DNA of 64,000 bases from Euclidia mi (lineage: Eukaryota > Arthropoda > Insecta > Lepidoptera > Erebidae): NCBI GenBank assembly GCA_944739405.2, contig OX123190.2, positions 83,891,086 to 83,955,085 on the forward strand. Reading direction: 5' to 3'. Below, in pieces: positions 35,201 through 42,307 of this stretch. Within the stretch, counting starts at the first letter, position 1. Every line of letters begins with the position of its first letter. Under the pieces are notes generated by a model, which was not told where the DNA came from, did not search any database, and saw only the letters and a program-made list of their open reading frames with translations. A program made the position numbers and the translations under genes.

Positions 35201-38200
35201 GTCAAAATTCTTTACTCATTTGGGTCACAATGTGACGCTTATGAACGTCAAAATAATAAATTCATGAAATAATTAGGTACTTAAAGACTCTACATTTACT
35301 GCCACGTTCGCAAAGCAAGGGCGTAGAACCATGAGAAAGAACGGGCAATAAAACTCACTCAATCTATACAAGGATTTGCAGATCACAGAATCATATTTGA
35401 CATGAACTTCATGAAAATATGTCAAATATGTAGGTATATAATCTCCATCATGGATAGATCATATTATTATATTGAGATCGGTGTGGCCGTTAAATATGCA
35501 AACTCATTGCGTAATTTATCATTTTAATTGAACAATTTCCAATTTATTTAATGTTGGTAGCAAGCCAAACGTGTGGTTTCTGTTTGCATAAACATTAACG
35601 TAATCAACAAATTATCGTTTTGCGGCTTCTAAGCAAACAATTATAACCGCCGCGAAGTTTTCTCGAAAGGTAAATAATACAAAAGACAAATATGAAATGA
35701 TTTTGACCTAGTAGCAAATTTCACGTTTATATTTTGATTTTTTGGTTAGAAATTAATGTGTCTTTGACAAATAAATAGTTTTCCTTTCTTTCTAGTGATA
35801 ATTGACTTATTTTAAGGTTAACCTCTGTTATTCCAACGGCAACGGTTCAACTGGGTTGGAATGTTTGTGGCAGCAGATATTATAAGATGTGATTGTTGTA
35901 CATAGGTGATGTTAGCCGAGCGCCGCGGCACGGACGAGCTGTACGCGATCAAGATCCTGAAGAAGGACATCATCATCCAGGACGACGACGTGGAGTGCAC
36001 CATGGTGGAGAAGCGAGTGCTAGCACTCTCCAGCAAGCCGCCCTTCTTGGTGCAGCTGCACTCCTGCTTCCAGACCATGGTGAGACTATAGCTAACCACT
36101 TCTATGTTTGTTCTCGCGGTAGTAGGTAAGAGGCGGATCCTGGTGCTGGTCTGGTAGCGTAGTAAGCTGTCTAACCATAGACTAAAGTGAGATAGAACAG
36201 GCCTTTTCTTTTTTAGTTTGTTTTATGCGCCACAATAGGACCTAGTTGAAAACCAGGGTCGAGCTTCAGCTTTTTATTTGTTGCGCGGTGGAAACTCTCT
36301 TCGAACCGTCTCATCTCGTCACTCGGACGTAATTCTGTAATGGTGTGAATAAAATATACATTACTAAGGTAAACGTTCTCAGAAAATGCAACGAAATGAA
36401 ACAACCTCGAGTCTGATTTTTTTAATCATAATGTACAATTTTGAGCGATTTATTACAAATTAACACTTTAATTAGGTACTCGTAAAAATTTAAGATTCCC
36501 TGCCACATTGACAAAAAAGAAATTGCAAATCGAAATATACAGCCAAAATTAACAACCAAACAAGTTAACATTTAATAAGACATCTACAATATTTCGAGAA
36601 AGTTATAGAATCCTCCGAAAAATTATAGCTCAGACTTCCATTTATTGCCATTTCAAGATAATGTATGTACCTGAGTGACCCACAGAAAATTTTGTAATCG
36701 ATCGATTTGAAGATGGAGATGTGTGCAACTCTCACCTGATATCTAATGTTCGAACCTACTCATTATAACCACCGCGGTGCCTTTTACATCTCATTGCGGA
36801 GGGATCAGTACAATAATATTAAAGGATGATCTATGTATGTATTTGAAGTACTTATCATAATTTTTTCAATAATTTTATGATTCATAATTCGCAAATATTA
36901 TATCTCGACTTTAAATATGATCATTATTTATCGTAGACCATGTATTTTACAGAAAAACTGAGAGTCGATATCTTATTGTGTTGCAGGATCGTTCGCAAAT
37001 TCACGTCTTTAGATATTATTTAATCCAAAATCATGTATAGTACAGGCAATGACATTACAAGAAAGAGGTAGATACGTTACCTACGTAGTAATATCAGTAG
37101 AAACGGTACACTAACGCACACATCGATAACTCCATATTTTATATATTATTTTATTTTCGGTTGACAAGATGTGCCAGTTTCACTATGACGCCGGCTAGCG
37201 ACTTCACACACACCTATGTCAGACTTGCCAACTGGCTTATGTTTAGCGTCCTGCTTTTGGTACGCCTATAACATATCTGCTTCTTTTTACTTGTAACATC
37301 ATTGAGTACAGGCGACTTGATAGATAATAAATTAATATTAATTTGGCCGTGTGTTTCCAGGATCGTCTATACTTCGTGATGGAGTACGTCAACGGCGGAG
37401 ACTTGATGTTCCAGATACAACAGTGCGGGAAGTTCAAAGAGCCTGTCGCCGTGTAAGCATTTTCTTATATTTTTATATTGTTGCCTATTTCGTTCTCTTT
37501 TTAATAGAAATCGCCCGCACTAGGAACAAATCCTGTGTCGCGTGGGCCTTTACTAAAATAAAAACCAATGGAGACAATGAACTCGAAACAACAATTTATG
37601 GATCACACAATTGGTTGTCTCTTGTGGGAATCAAATCCACTACACTCGTCACAGTGTCAAGCGGCGAGGCGGCCGCTTAAGCCACTACCCCTTTACACCC
37701 GGGCTGAAACGAGGGTGAGTTTCACTTCTAAAAAATTCTGGCGCCAAACCGTTTACTTCTTGCGAACGTAACCGGCATCGATCGAGCGTGAGGATATCGC
37801 TCGATACGATAAAGAAATTGAACTATAACTACAAAACTCAAGCACTCCAATACTTCCACAGGTTCTACTCCGCAGAGATCGCCATCGGTCTATTCTTCCT
37901 GCACTCCCGGGGCATTGTGTACCGCGACCTCAAGCTGGACAACGTCCTCCTCGACCAGGACGGACACATCAAGATCGCCGACTTCGGCATGTGCAAGGAG
38001 GGGATCACCGGCGACAAAACTACCAAGACCTTCTGCGGCACACCGGATTATATCGCGCCAGAGATCATCTTATACCAGCCGTATGGAAAGTCTGTTGATT
38101 GGTGGGCCTATGGTGTGCTTCTGTACGAGATGCTGGTAGGACAGCCTCCGTTCGATGGGGAGGACGAAGAGGAGTTGTTCGCTGCTATTACGGATAATAG

Positions 38201-41200
38201 TGTGTCTTATCCCAAGACATTGAGTAAGGTTAGATTCTGATTGAATCTTTGGTTGTTTAAGCTTTTTTATTTTTACAGGTAATGACCTTATTTGGAAAGG
38301 TAACCGATGGGCTCTTCGGAACTTTAAGGTTGTCCAGTAATTATGTGATATTGGTGTATTAAGGGATGTCATGCAAGTCGATAGTTTCACCAAAACGAAC
38401 TATTTGGAGAGAAGACTCTGGGTTCCAATCCGTGAAATCTTTGGATGGAATGTGATCACGAATAACATTCTTTGAAAGAAATTCGGAGAAACTCTATACC
38501 AAAATTTCCAAATATGATAATATAAGATCGCTGACGGGAAGTTACGTTTATAAGTTTATCGTAGTTTATAGGCAACGCTAGTGCGTGATCCAAGAATGAT
38601 TAACATGACTATGTAGTAAAACATGGTGCTATAGGTCGGTTCACGAAAGTTGACCACAAATGGCGGCCTTCGCGCATATGTATGTACTGTATGATTCGTG
38701 CACCAATGGCGTGGCTCCATTCTTGACGCATTTAGGGAATGCGTCAAGAACGGAGCCACGCCATTGGCACTCCACCCGCACCTCACCCCGCACCTCCACG
38801 GGGACCTAAAAAATGATTTCTGCGCAGTGGTCATCTTTCGTGAACCGACCTATACCAGTGCGAAATTTGAAAATATTTGGTTTTATTAAAGACTTGTTCT
38901 CAGTTACTACTAAACCGTGACAACTGATTGTCATGTCGTTTAGTATTGTGGTCGTAGCTAAGGTATTTAAATGGATGTGTCCACATATAAGACGATACAA
39001 TTTCCTGTCGATTCCATATAATAGTAAAAGCTAGAGACAATAGCCCTCCAACCGTAAAATATTAATCGTGTAATCCTCACATCCTCAGGAAGCCAAGGAC
39101 GCGTGTAAGACGTTCCTGATGAAGAACCCTCAGAAGCGCCTGGGCTGCGGCGCGCGCGGGGAGGAGGACGTGCGCACCCATCCGTTCTTCCGCCGCATCG
39201 ACTGGGCCAGGATCGAGGCCCGGGACGTGCAGCCTCCCTTCAAGCCCAAGATCGTGAGTACCATCTCTCTTGTAAGTAGAACCTTCAGGTACTGGCTCGC
39301 GAACACCAGCTTCATGTAACAGGTATATAATGCTCGAGCTTTACTAATTATTTGTTAGCCTCGTCATCACCAGACTGTCGTAGTCCACAGCTGGACATAA
39401 GACTTCTCCAATGGCACGTCACTCAGCTTATTTTCGGGTATTTGTATCCAGCTGCTTTGGGTATATGGCTACGCCTGGCCGAAGGGCATTCTTCAACCAT
39501 TATTGGTTCTGCGACAAATGTCACATCAACTTGATATATCTTTGGGCTACAACGAGTACTATGGTTCTCTGTCGGATCACTTAATTTTGAAGTTGATCGA
39601 TCCAGGGAAACTCCGAGCATAGCCATTGCCCGTAAGTACCCGCTGTGCTTTGAAAGTAGAACCTGGCCGGTAAAGTGTTGGATTGCTTTCGATAACTCTA
39701 CTTTGCGCAGACCAATCTGCATAACATGACTGTATTTAATTTATGCTAATTATTTATTGCTCATTTAATAATTTTATATTCTACGATATACTCATAACAC
39801 TATCTAGTCTCAAACTTAGCTCAGAACTTGTACTATGGGTACTAGAAAATGGATAAATATACATATATAGCTATTTTCTTTTTGTAAATAGGTACATTCA
39901 GATTATACCTATAAACATCCAGACCAAGACAAACATCCATGTTCACGCACACAAATGTTTGAATCTAATCACGACCACGACCGTTTAAAGTCTAAACTAA
40001 ATTAAATTCCTGGGTTCTGGTTCATTTACTCAAAAATGTATCTTGACTTAAATCATAGTGGGCTGAGTAATCAAACCATACCGCGATTCAGACGCGCGGT
40101 ACAACGCCACCTAACGAGGTAGGCCTCAAACAAATTTCGTATTTCAATATCGCAATTCAGCCCGTTCATTAAACCTGTATCATCCATGTATCGTTCTTCT
40201 TCTTCTTTTGCCTGCCCTGTTCCCATATTACTTGAGGTCGGCGCAGAATGTCTTTCGCTTCCATTCTCTCCTATCAGCCGTCATCTGATTATTGACTCCC
40301 TTATCATTCATATCATCCTTCACACAATCCATCCATCTTTTCTTTGGTCTTCCTCTTGCCTTGTATCCCTCAACTCTTATATTCATCACCTTTCTAGTCA
40401 CATGCTTTTCATCCCTCCTCATCACATGCCCATACCACACTAGACGATATCCTTTCAGCTTTTCTTGCACCGGTGCAACTTTCAAACTTCCCCTAATATA
40501 CTCATTTCTAATTTTATCCATCCTTGTCACCCCACCCACACATCCATCTCAACATCCTCATCTCTGCTCCATGTAATCTTCTTTCATCCGTCTTCTTCAC
40601 GGCCCAGCATTCCGATCCATACAGTGCGACAGGTCTTATAACGGATTTGTAGATTTTTCCCTTTAGTTTAAGGGGCATCCGTGGGTCACAAGTTGTTCCT
40701 GTGACCTGTCGCCATTTCATCCAACCTGAGTTGATCCGGTGCGTGACATCGCGGTCTATTTCACCATCCCGTATCGTTCATACTTTCTTATATGCAAGGT
40801 GTCTATATCACGTAACAATTTAAAAACAAAGGTTATACCTAACCTTTACCTATTCATACACCAGATGAGCCCGCAGTTACACCTGCATTATTAAAGGATA
40901 CTGCTCCGCACCCATGGTTCATGGCGTCATGTTATATATTATATAGCCTTCCTCAATAAATGGGCTATCTACCACAAAAAGAATTATCCAAATCTGACCA
41001 GTAGTTCCCGAGATTAGCGAGTCCAAACAAACTGCTCAGCTTTATAATATTAGTGTAGTAATAGGAATCGTTTGTGTTTCCAGAAACACCGCAAGGACGT
41101 GTCGAACTTCGACAAGCAGTTCACGCAGGAGAAGACGGAGCTGACGCCGACGGACAAGCTGTTCATGATGAACCTCGACCAGACCGAGTTCATGGGCTTC

Positions 41201-41236
41201 TCCTTCCTCAACCCGGAGTTTGTGCAGCACGTCTGA
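14210..41236 (+). CDS. Pkc53E: conventional protein kinase C (Pkc53E-like), 5' end missing
   Basis: This is a Ca2+- and diacylglycerol-activated Ser/Thr kinase that moves from cytosol to membrane when Ca2+ binds C2 and diacylglycerol binds C1. Eleven constitutive coding exons plus one alternative exon join in frame with consistent phases to give about 608 residues. In order (numbered from the first visible residue): end of C1A 1-39, C1B about 45-95, C2 about 105-240, Pro-rich hinge, kinase about 278-540, C-terminal tail. Visible motifs are GKGSFG at the end of the sixth exon, catalytic Lys in YAIKILKK, YRDLKLDN (D403), DFG (D421), activation-loop T437 in TFCGTPDY, turn-motif T579 and hydrophobic-motif S598 (FMGFSF). 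Conventional PKCs have about 670 residues, so roughly 60 are missing upstream (pseudosubstrate and start of C1A). The choice of Pkc53E over eye-type inaC is by resemblance and is uncertain; the conventional PKC call is firm. Confidence 0.95.
14780..14998 (+). repeat. interspersed repeat pair, copy A
   Basis: About 220 bp nearly identical to 26412-26632 in the same orientation, including the block ccatgggtgtcgtaagagcc. It ends ccagcagtgggctgttaaaggct. The end resembles the LINE tail at 48422-48605 (ccagcagtggac ... aggctgatgatg), which suggests a SINE mobilised by that LINE family. Confidence 0.7.
15150..15273. repeat. 124-bp hairpin
   Basis: It runs from ggttgaaatacatattgatc to its inverse, with cores taagtctcttattataatta and its complement nearly perfect and a short loop around 15210. 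It lies within a PKC intron. Confidence 0.8.
15519..15660 (-). repeat. RTE-like LINE 3' fragment
   Basis: It is similar to the 3' part of the RTE-like fragment at 40197-40770 (cctgccctgttc, gcgcagaatgtctttc, ctcctatcag). It is too short and diverged to code. Confidence 0.6.
16583..16789 (-). mobile_element. short Helitron-like element, copy 3
   Basis: The left boundary is CTAGAGGACGCCAGCAGC after A. The right boundary is atattaaga before T. It is nearly identical to copies 1 and 2. Confidence 0.7.
17121..17327 (+). mobile_element. short Helitron-like element, copy 4 (diverged)
   Basis: It begins tctatataaataaaattctt and keeps the gactgactgacagac block. The body and the 3' end (CCAG for CTAG) are diverged, so this is an older copy in the opposite orientation to its neighbours. 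Confidence 0.6.
17373..17575 (-). mobile_element. short Helitron-like element, copy 5
   Basis: Left boundary CTAG, right boundary tatattaaga then T. The body is shared with the other copies, with a different 3' terminal segment (cgacgcctgcggcttcgc). Confidence 0.65.
18091..18342 (-). repeat. tRNA-derived SINE, full-length
   Basis: Read on the minus strand it starts with a tRNA-like head containing an A-box-like stretch (ggtcctggggatagcg) and a B box (gggttcgattccc). It continues with the SINE body (cagtagtagcccggagtc, caataggctcgcc) and ends near ggcgtgagattata. It is the same family as 24963-25205. Confidence 0.8.
19242..19400 (-). mobile_element. truncated Helitron-like element next to an exon
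   Basis: It keeps the ttttggccgatcccatgggaa to tatattaaga part of the family but has lost the CTAG end. It stops only 30 bp before the PKC exon at 19431, so the branch point and pyrimidine tract must lie in those 30 bp or in the element itself. Confidence 0.65.
19431..19513 (+). CDS. Pkc53E: PKC exon: second half of C1A
   Basis: 83 nt between ttgttggcag and gtgagt. It encodes the C1A end with CSFVVHKRCHEYVTFTCPGA, which supplies the remaining zinc ligands (Cys, His, Cys, Cys). It ends in phase 0, which sets the frame for both alternative C1B exons. Confidence 0.95.
20870..21299. mobile_element. PIF/Harbinger-type MITE
   Basis: A 430-bp element with perfect 25-bp terminal inverted repeats starting GGGCGCTTGTACACGGTAAG. 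It is flanked by TTA at 20867-20869 and 21300-21302. A 3-bp TTA duplication with a GGGC terminus fits PIF/Harbinger. No transposase is present. Confidence 0.8.
22032..22555. mobile_element. hAT-type MITE
   Basis: It is bounded by TAGGCATG and its inverse CATGCCTA. The flanks are gaattgat (22024-22031) and gaattcat (22556-22563), an 8-bp duplication with one mismatch. Subterminal aaatccgatt/aatcggattt repeats recur inside. At 524 bp it is non-coding. Confidence 0.7.
23359..23565 (+). mobile_element. short Helitron-like element, copy 7
   Basis: It begins TCTTAATATATAAAATCCTT after A and ends GCGTCCTCTAG before T. This plus-strand copy shows the Helitron termini most clearly. Confidence 0.75.
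24963..25205 (+). repeat. tRNA-derived SINE, full-length
   Basis: The tRNA-like head has an A-box-like region (tggtccagtggatagc, about 24970) and a B box GGTTCGATTCC at 25013-25023, which would serve as the RNA polymerase III promoter. The body is shared with four other copies here. The 3' end is aggcgtgagactataaataaa. Confidence 0.82.
25212..25316 (+). mobile_element. truncated Helitron-like element
   Basis: It keeps only the cttgcgttactgactgactg to ccttggggac part of the family and follows directly on the SINE. Confidence 0.6.
25737..25870 (+). repeat. LINE/SINE tail fragment
   Basis: The blocks gagaacataacggagaactct and cacataacttcgaaaagtc belong to a very common lepidopteran repeat. Related pieces lie at 32710-32875, 54743-54848 and 60880-60990. 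Confidence 0.55.
26412..26632 (+). repeat. interspersed repeat pair, copy B
   Basis: Nearly identical to 14780-14998 in the same orientation and inside the same gene. Few differences are visible, so the insertions are recent. Confidence 0.7.
26829..26873. repeat. 45-bp perfect hairpin
   Basis: Two 20-bp arms, accgtctttagaactaaact and its exact inverse, around a 5-nt loop. Confidence 0.9.
28667..28778 (+). CDS. Pkc53E: PKC alternative exon A: first half of C1B
   Basis: 112 nt, starting in phase 0 after caacag and ending one base into a codon before gtacct. It encodes HNFRVCTYSSPTFCDHCGSL and LYGLIHQGLKCQ, the canonical first half of a C1B zinc/phorbol domain (H-X12-C-X2-C). Tyr precedes the conserved Gly in LLYGL (position 22 of the domain), as in conventional PKCs. 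The acceptor has a poor pyrimidine tract (gggatgtatggccaacag), unlike the other PKC acceptors. This is the expected standard version and pairs with exon B at 28983. Confidence 0.92.
28983..29094 (+). CDS. Pkc53E: PKC alternative exon B: second version of C1B first half
   Basis: 112 nt, exactly the length and phases of exon A, after atcattgcaaag and before gtatat. It encodes HKWNTWTFLAPTFCDHCGTL and LHGLAHQGFKCG. All zinc ligands and the H-X12-C-X2-C spacing are kept, and the central PTFCDHCG core is identical to exon A. Residues 1-10 of the domain differ strongly, and His replaces Tyr at position 22. Using both exons shifts the frame and meets a TGA inside exon B. Using neither also breaks the frame. 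It is therefore read as a mutually exclusive alternative. Intact coding argues against a pseudo-exon; transcript evidence is not available here. Confidence 0.85.
29095..31351 (+). other. PKC intron after the alternative exon pair
   Basis: AT-rich DNA with no complete transposon recognised and no third C1B-like exon seen. It may hold the signals for exon choice, but none could be identified by eye. Confidence 0.55.
31352..31480 (+). CDS. Pkc53E: PKC exon: end of C1B and start of C2
   Basis: 129 nt between tataactgcag and gtattc. It completes C1B with CDMNVHKRCEESVPNLCG (the remaining Cys and His zinc ligands), followed by DHTERRGRIQLTVSTQG, the conventional PKC linker and first C2 strand. The first two bases finish the codon opened by exon A or B. 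Confidence 0.95.
31535..31607. repeat. 73-bp hairpin
   Basis: A perfect 26-bp stem (31546-31571 with 31574-31599) with a 2-nt loop. It is extended by an outer 7-bp caccatc/gatggtg match after a small bulge. Confidence 0.9.
31884..32168 (+). repeat. Metulj-type lepidopteran SINE
   Basis: It starts near atgaatgggccggctcgacc, contains aagcactacgctctcacag and ggcggcaacgcacttgtaac, and ends catcaggcgatccgtctgct ... ttgccgcc followed by an A-rich tail. I recognise this 3' end as that of the abundant lepidopteran SINEs often called Metulj. Identification is from memory, not from a search. Confidence 0.75.
32508..32704 (+). CDS. Pkc53E: PKC exon: C2 core
   Basis: 197 nt between cttttag and gtaaat. 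It encodes NLIPMDPNGLSDPYVKMKLI, which carries the first two Ca2+-binding aspartates, then the Lys-rich strand KKKTKTIR that binds acidic phospholipid, then LNPVWNETLTFEL. It ends in phase 0 after LLIE. Confidence 0.96.
32710..32875 (+). repeat. LINE/SINE-derived repeat directly after a donor
   Basis: atcatcatcagctctatata, cccactgctgggcaagggcc, tggcctagtgcgtg and gagaactctcaagcatgcag form a very common lepidopteran repeat. It starts a few bases past the donor at 32705. Confidence 0.65.
32972..33204 (+). mobile_element. diverged Helitron-like element
   Basis: It keeps gcgttactgactgactaacagac and the 3' end ggcatcctCTAG. The interior is diverged and has a duplicated segment around 33060-33125. 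Confidence 0.55.
33538..33605 (-). repeat. SINE tail fragment
   Basis: Inverted copy of the block seen at 9356-9475 and 42000-42116 (agactcacgcctgtttcc, ggcaggcagagact). Confidence 0.55.
34405..34613 (-). repeat. SINE-related repeat copy 2
   Basis: Nearly identical to 628-836 over about 210 bp in the same orientation. It lies 160 bp before a PKC exon. Confidence 0.75.
34776..35096 (+). CDS. Pkc53E: PKC exon: end of C2, hinge, start of kinase
   Basis: 321 nt (107 codons) between ttccag and gtatag. It begins IWDWDRTSRNDFMGSLSFGI, carrying three more Ca2+-binding aspartates, then GWFKLLTQEEGEFYNVPVP. The V3 hinge has a five-proline run (RRPPPPPDR). It ends with the start of the kinase lobe, VLGKGSFGK. 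GC content is much higher than in the flanking introns. Confidence 0.96.
35173..35375 (+). repeat. TCAAAG-headed interspersed repeat
   Basis: It starts with repeated gtcaaagtcaa, followed by attctttactcatttgggtc and, further on, gaaagaacgggcaataaaact. This is a common lepidopteran repeat architecture, recognised from memory. Confidence 0.55.
35906..36079 (+). CDS. Pkc53E: PKC exon: kinase N-lobe
   Basis: 174 nt between acatag and gtgaga, phase 0 at both ends. It encodes ERRGTDELYAIKILKKDIII, with the ATP-anchoring lysine in YAIK, and DDDVECTMVEKRVLAL, which includes the alpha-C glutamate. Confidence 0.96.
36080..37360 (+). other. PKC intron with hAT arm fragment
   Basis: It contains the hAT arm copy at 36341-36694. 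The remainder is AT-rich without recognised features. Confidence 0.7.
36341..36694 (+). repeat. solo fragment of the 1464-4446 foldback arm
   Basis: About 350 bp, clearly similar to the left arm at about 2213-2558, from tggtgtgaataaaatataca to gagtgacccacagaaaattt. Neither hAT terminus is present, so it is a relic of another copy of the family. Confidence 0.8.
37361..37452 (+). CDS. Pkc53E: PKC exon: kinase hinge region
   Basis: 92 nt between gtgtttccag and gtaagc. It encodes DRLYFVMEYVNGGDLMFQIQ, the kinase hinge with the adenine-contacting EYV. It ends two bases into a Val codon, which the next exon completes. Confidence 0.95.
37560..37690 (-). repeat. interspersed repeat fragment
   Basis: gaaacaacaatttatggatcaca and gggaatcaaatccactacac match a common lepidopteran repeat with a degenerate B-box-like gattc. 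A related piece lies at about 63010-63130. Confidence 0.5.
37862..38228 (+). CDS. Pkc53E: PKC exon: catalytic and activation loops
   Basis: 367 nt between cttccacag and gttaga. It contains the catalytic loop GIVYRDLKLDNVLLDQDG, the DFGMCKEG magnesium loop, the activation segment KTTKTFCGTPDYIAPE with the PDK1-type threonine, and SVDWWAYGVLLYEMLVGQPP. All catalytic residues are present. Confidence 0.97.
38631..38853. repeat. MITE-like inverted repeat with inner hairpin
   Basis: The outer arms ataggtcggttcacgaaagt and their inverse enclose a second near-perfect hairpin at 38703-38767. No clear target duplication was found, so the superfamily is unknown. It lies in the intron 38229-39088. Confidence 0.7.
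39089..39253 (+). CDS. Pkc53E: PKC exon: end of kinase C-lobe
   Basis: 165 nt between atcctcag and gtgagt, phase 0 at both ends. It encodes KNPQKRLGCGARGEEDVRTH and PFFRRIDWARIE ... PPFKPK, the conserved AGC-kinase C-lobe end and start of the tail. Strongly GC-rich. Confidence 0.96.
40197..40770 (-). mobile_element. 5'-truncated RTE-like LINE, end of reverse transcriptase ORF
   Basis: The minus strand encodes the C-terminal region of an RTE-type polyprotein. KMPLKLKGK-like (here MPLKLKGKIYKSVIRPVALY) is followed by GSECWAVKK and AEMRMLRWMCG. After a frameshift near 40525-40540 come RMDKIRNEYIRGSLKVAPVQ, WYGHVMRRDE and GRPKKRWMDCVKDDM. The element is flanked by GTATCGTTC at 40188-40196 and 40771-40779, a 9-bp target duplication. 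Most of the LINE is missing from the 5' side, as usual for target-primed insertion. It is non-functional. Confidence 0.85.
40861..41052 (-). mobile_element. Lep1-type Helitron-like element beside the last exon
   Basis: Same family as 12176-12376: on the minus strand it runs from aatattataaagctgagcag to gcgggctcatctgg, where CTAG has become CTGG. It ends about 31 bp before the acceptor of the final PKC coding exon. Confidence 0.65.
41084..41236 (+). CDS. Pkc53E: PKC final coding exon: C-terminal tail
   Basis: 153 nt after gtgtttccag, 50 codons and TGA at 41234-41236. It encodes FDKQFTQEKTELTPTDKLF, with the turn-motif Thr, then MGFSFLNPEFVQHV, with the hydrophobic-motif Ser. The exon continues to 41245, where a strong donor gtaagtga follows. 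Confidence 0.96.
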   Translation, partial: KHRKDVSNFDKQFTQEKTELTPTDKLFMMNLDQTEFMGFSFLNPEFVQHV

Positions 41237-41261
41237 ACACACATGGTAAGTGATAAAATAG

Positions 41262-41500
41262 TTTTTAACCGACTTCAAACAAAAAAAAAGGAGGAGGTTC
41301 TCGGCCGGTATATTTTTTTTTCGATGTATGTACACCGATTTCGCCGACGTATCTGAACCGATTTACGTAATTCTTTTTTTTGTTTGATGCGTAATAGTTT
41401 CAAATTGGTCCCAAAAAAATTTGATTCATGTAGGCCCAGTAGTTTTTATTTTATGAGCATTTTTTTTATTTACTTTCACCTGTCCTTAAGGCTGAAATTC
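41262..41500 (+). repeat. 'aaccgacttcaaa' interspersed repeat
   Basis: aaccgacttcaaac, aaaggaggaggttctc and atgtatgtacaccgatttcg form a repeat found widely in Lepidoptera genomes. A short inverted remnant is at about 51125-51143. Confidence 0.6.
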
Positions 41501-41999
41501 CTATGAATAATAATTGTGACGGCTGGTGTCATGTCAAATTGTCATCACTACGGTCACCAAGGACTACTGACGTCTACACGACAAACTGGCCGGTCGTCAA
41601 ACATAATAATTAGCAAAAAGGTTTGAAGACTATTTCATTCATTATAGATTATCCTTTGCTATACGAACGAATACGAACCCTCTCGACGTCGATAGTCCAA
41701 GAATTCATAAACAAAAAATCGACTTCGAAAAGTAAATGCTGACGAACAAAAAAATATTTTCTAACCATTCGATAAATGTCACAGTCCAAAGAATTAGAAC
41801 CGAATAGAGCACCTCTATTTTTAGGTCGGTTGAAATGTTTTTCTCCATGCTCAGATGTTTATGTGTAAGCGCTCGACTCATTATCAGTTTCCTTCTCCCA
41901 TGAAAGGCAAACATAAAAGTATTTTTTTTTATTGGGTCTGTCGTGAGCAACTGAAGTAGGTCTGTATATTTTAACTAACAAAAGAGCTTGCATGAGAAA

Positions 42000-42116
42000 C
42001 TTGATGGGAGTGAATGAAGCAAGAGAGGTATGTCAGGATCGTTGCAAATGGCGTTCCGTAGTCTCTGTCTATCCCTCCGGGAAACAGGCGTGAGTCTATG
42101 TTTATATGTATGTATG
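42000..42116 (+). repeat. SINE tail fragment
   Basis: Close copy of 9356-9475: gagtgaatgaagcaagagag, tcaggatcgttgcaaatgg, aacaggcgtgagtct, ending in tatg repeats. Confidence 0.65.
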
Positions 42117-42307
42117 TATTTTAACTAACAAAAAAAAATAAAGCAAATAAATCTTCAATCCTTGGCCTACTAAGCAAATAAAATCTCTTTTTGGATCAGT
42201 TTCCATTCGCTGTAGGATTCCTTTTATTGAAGAATGCCTCAGTCATATTATGCATCCTTCATCTTTACAATATAACTTGTGAACTGACGACTATATTTCT
42301 CTTTCAG

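Larger units (their letters stand above)
39254..41083 (+). other. last coding-side PKC intron
   Basis: It contains the RTE-like LINE fragment 40197-40770 and the Helitron-like copy 40861-41052, the latter ending only 31 bp before the acceptor. The rest is unassigned. Confidence 0.75.
41246..42307 (+). other. probable 3'UTR intron of PKC
   Basis: The donor gtaagtga lies 9 nt after the stop. A strong acceptor atatttctctttcag ends at 42307. An intron this close after the stop should not trigger nonsense-mediated decay. Inside are a repeat of the aaccgacttcaaacaaaaaa type (41262-41500) and a SINE tail fragment (42000-42116). Confidence 0.65.
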
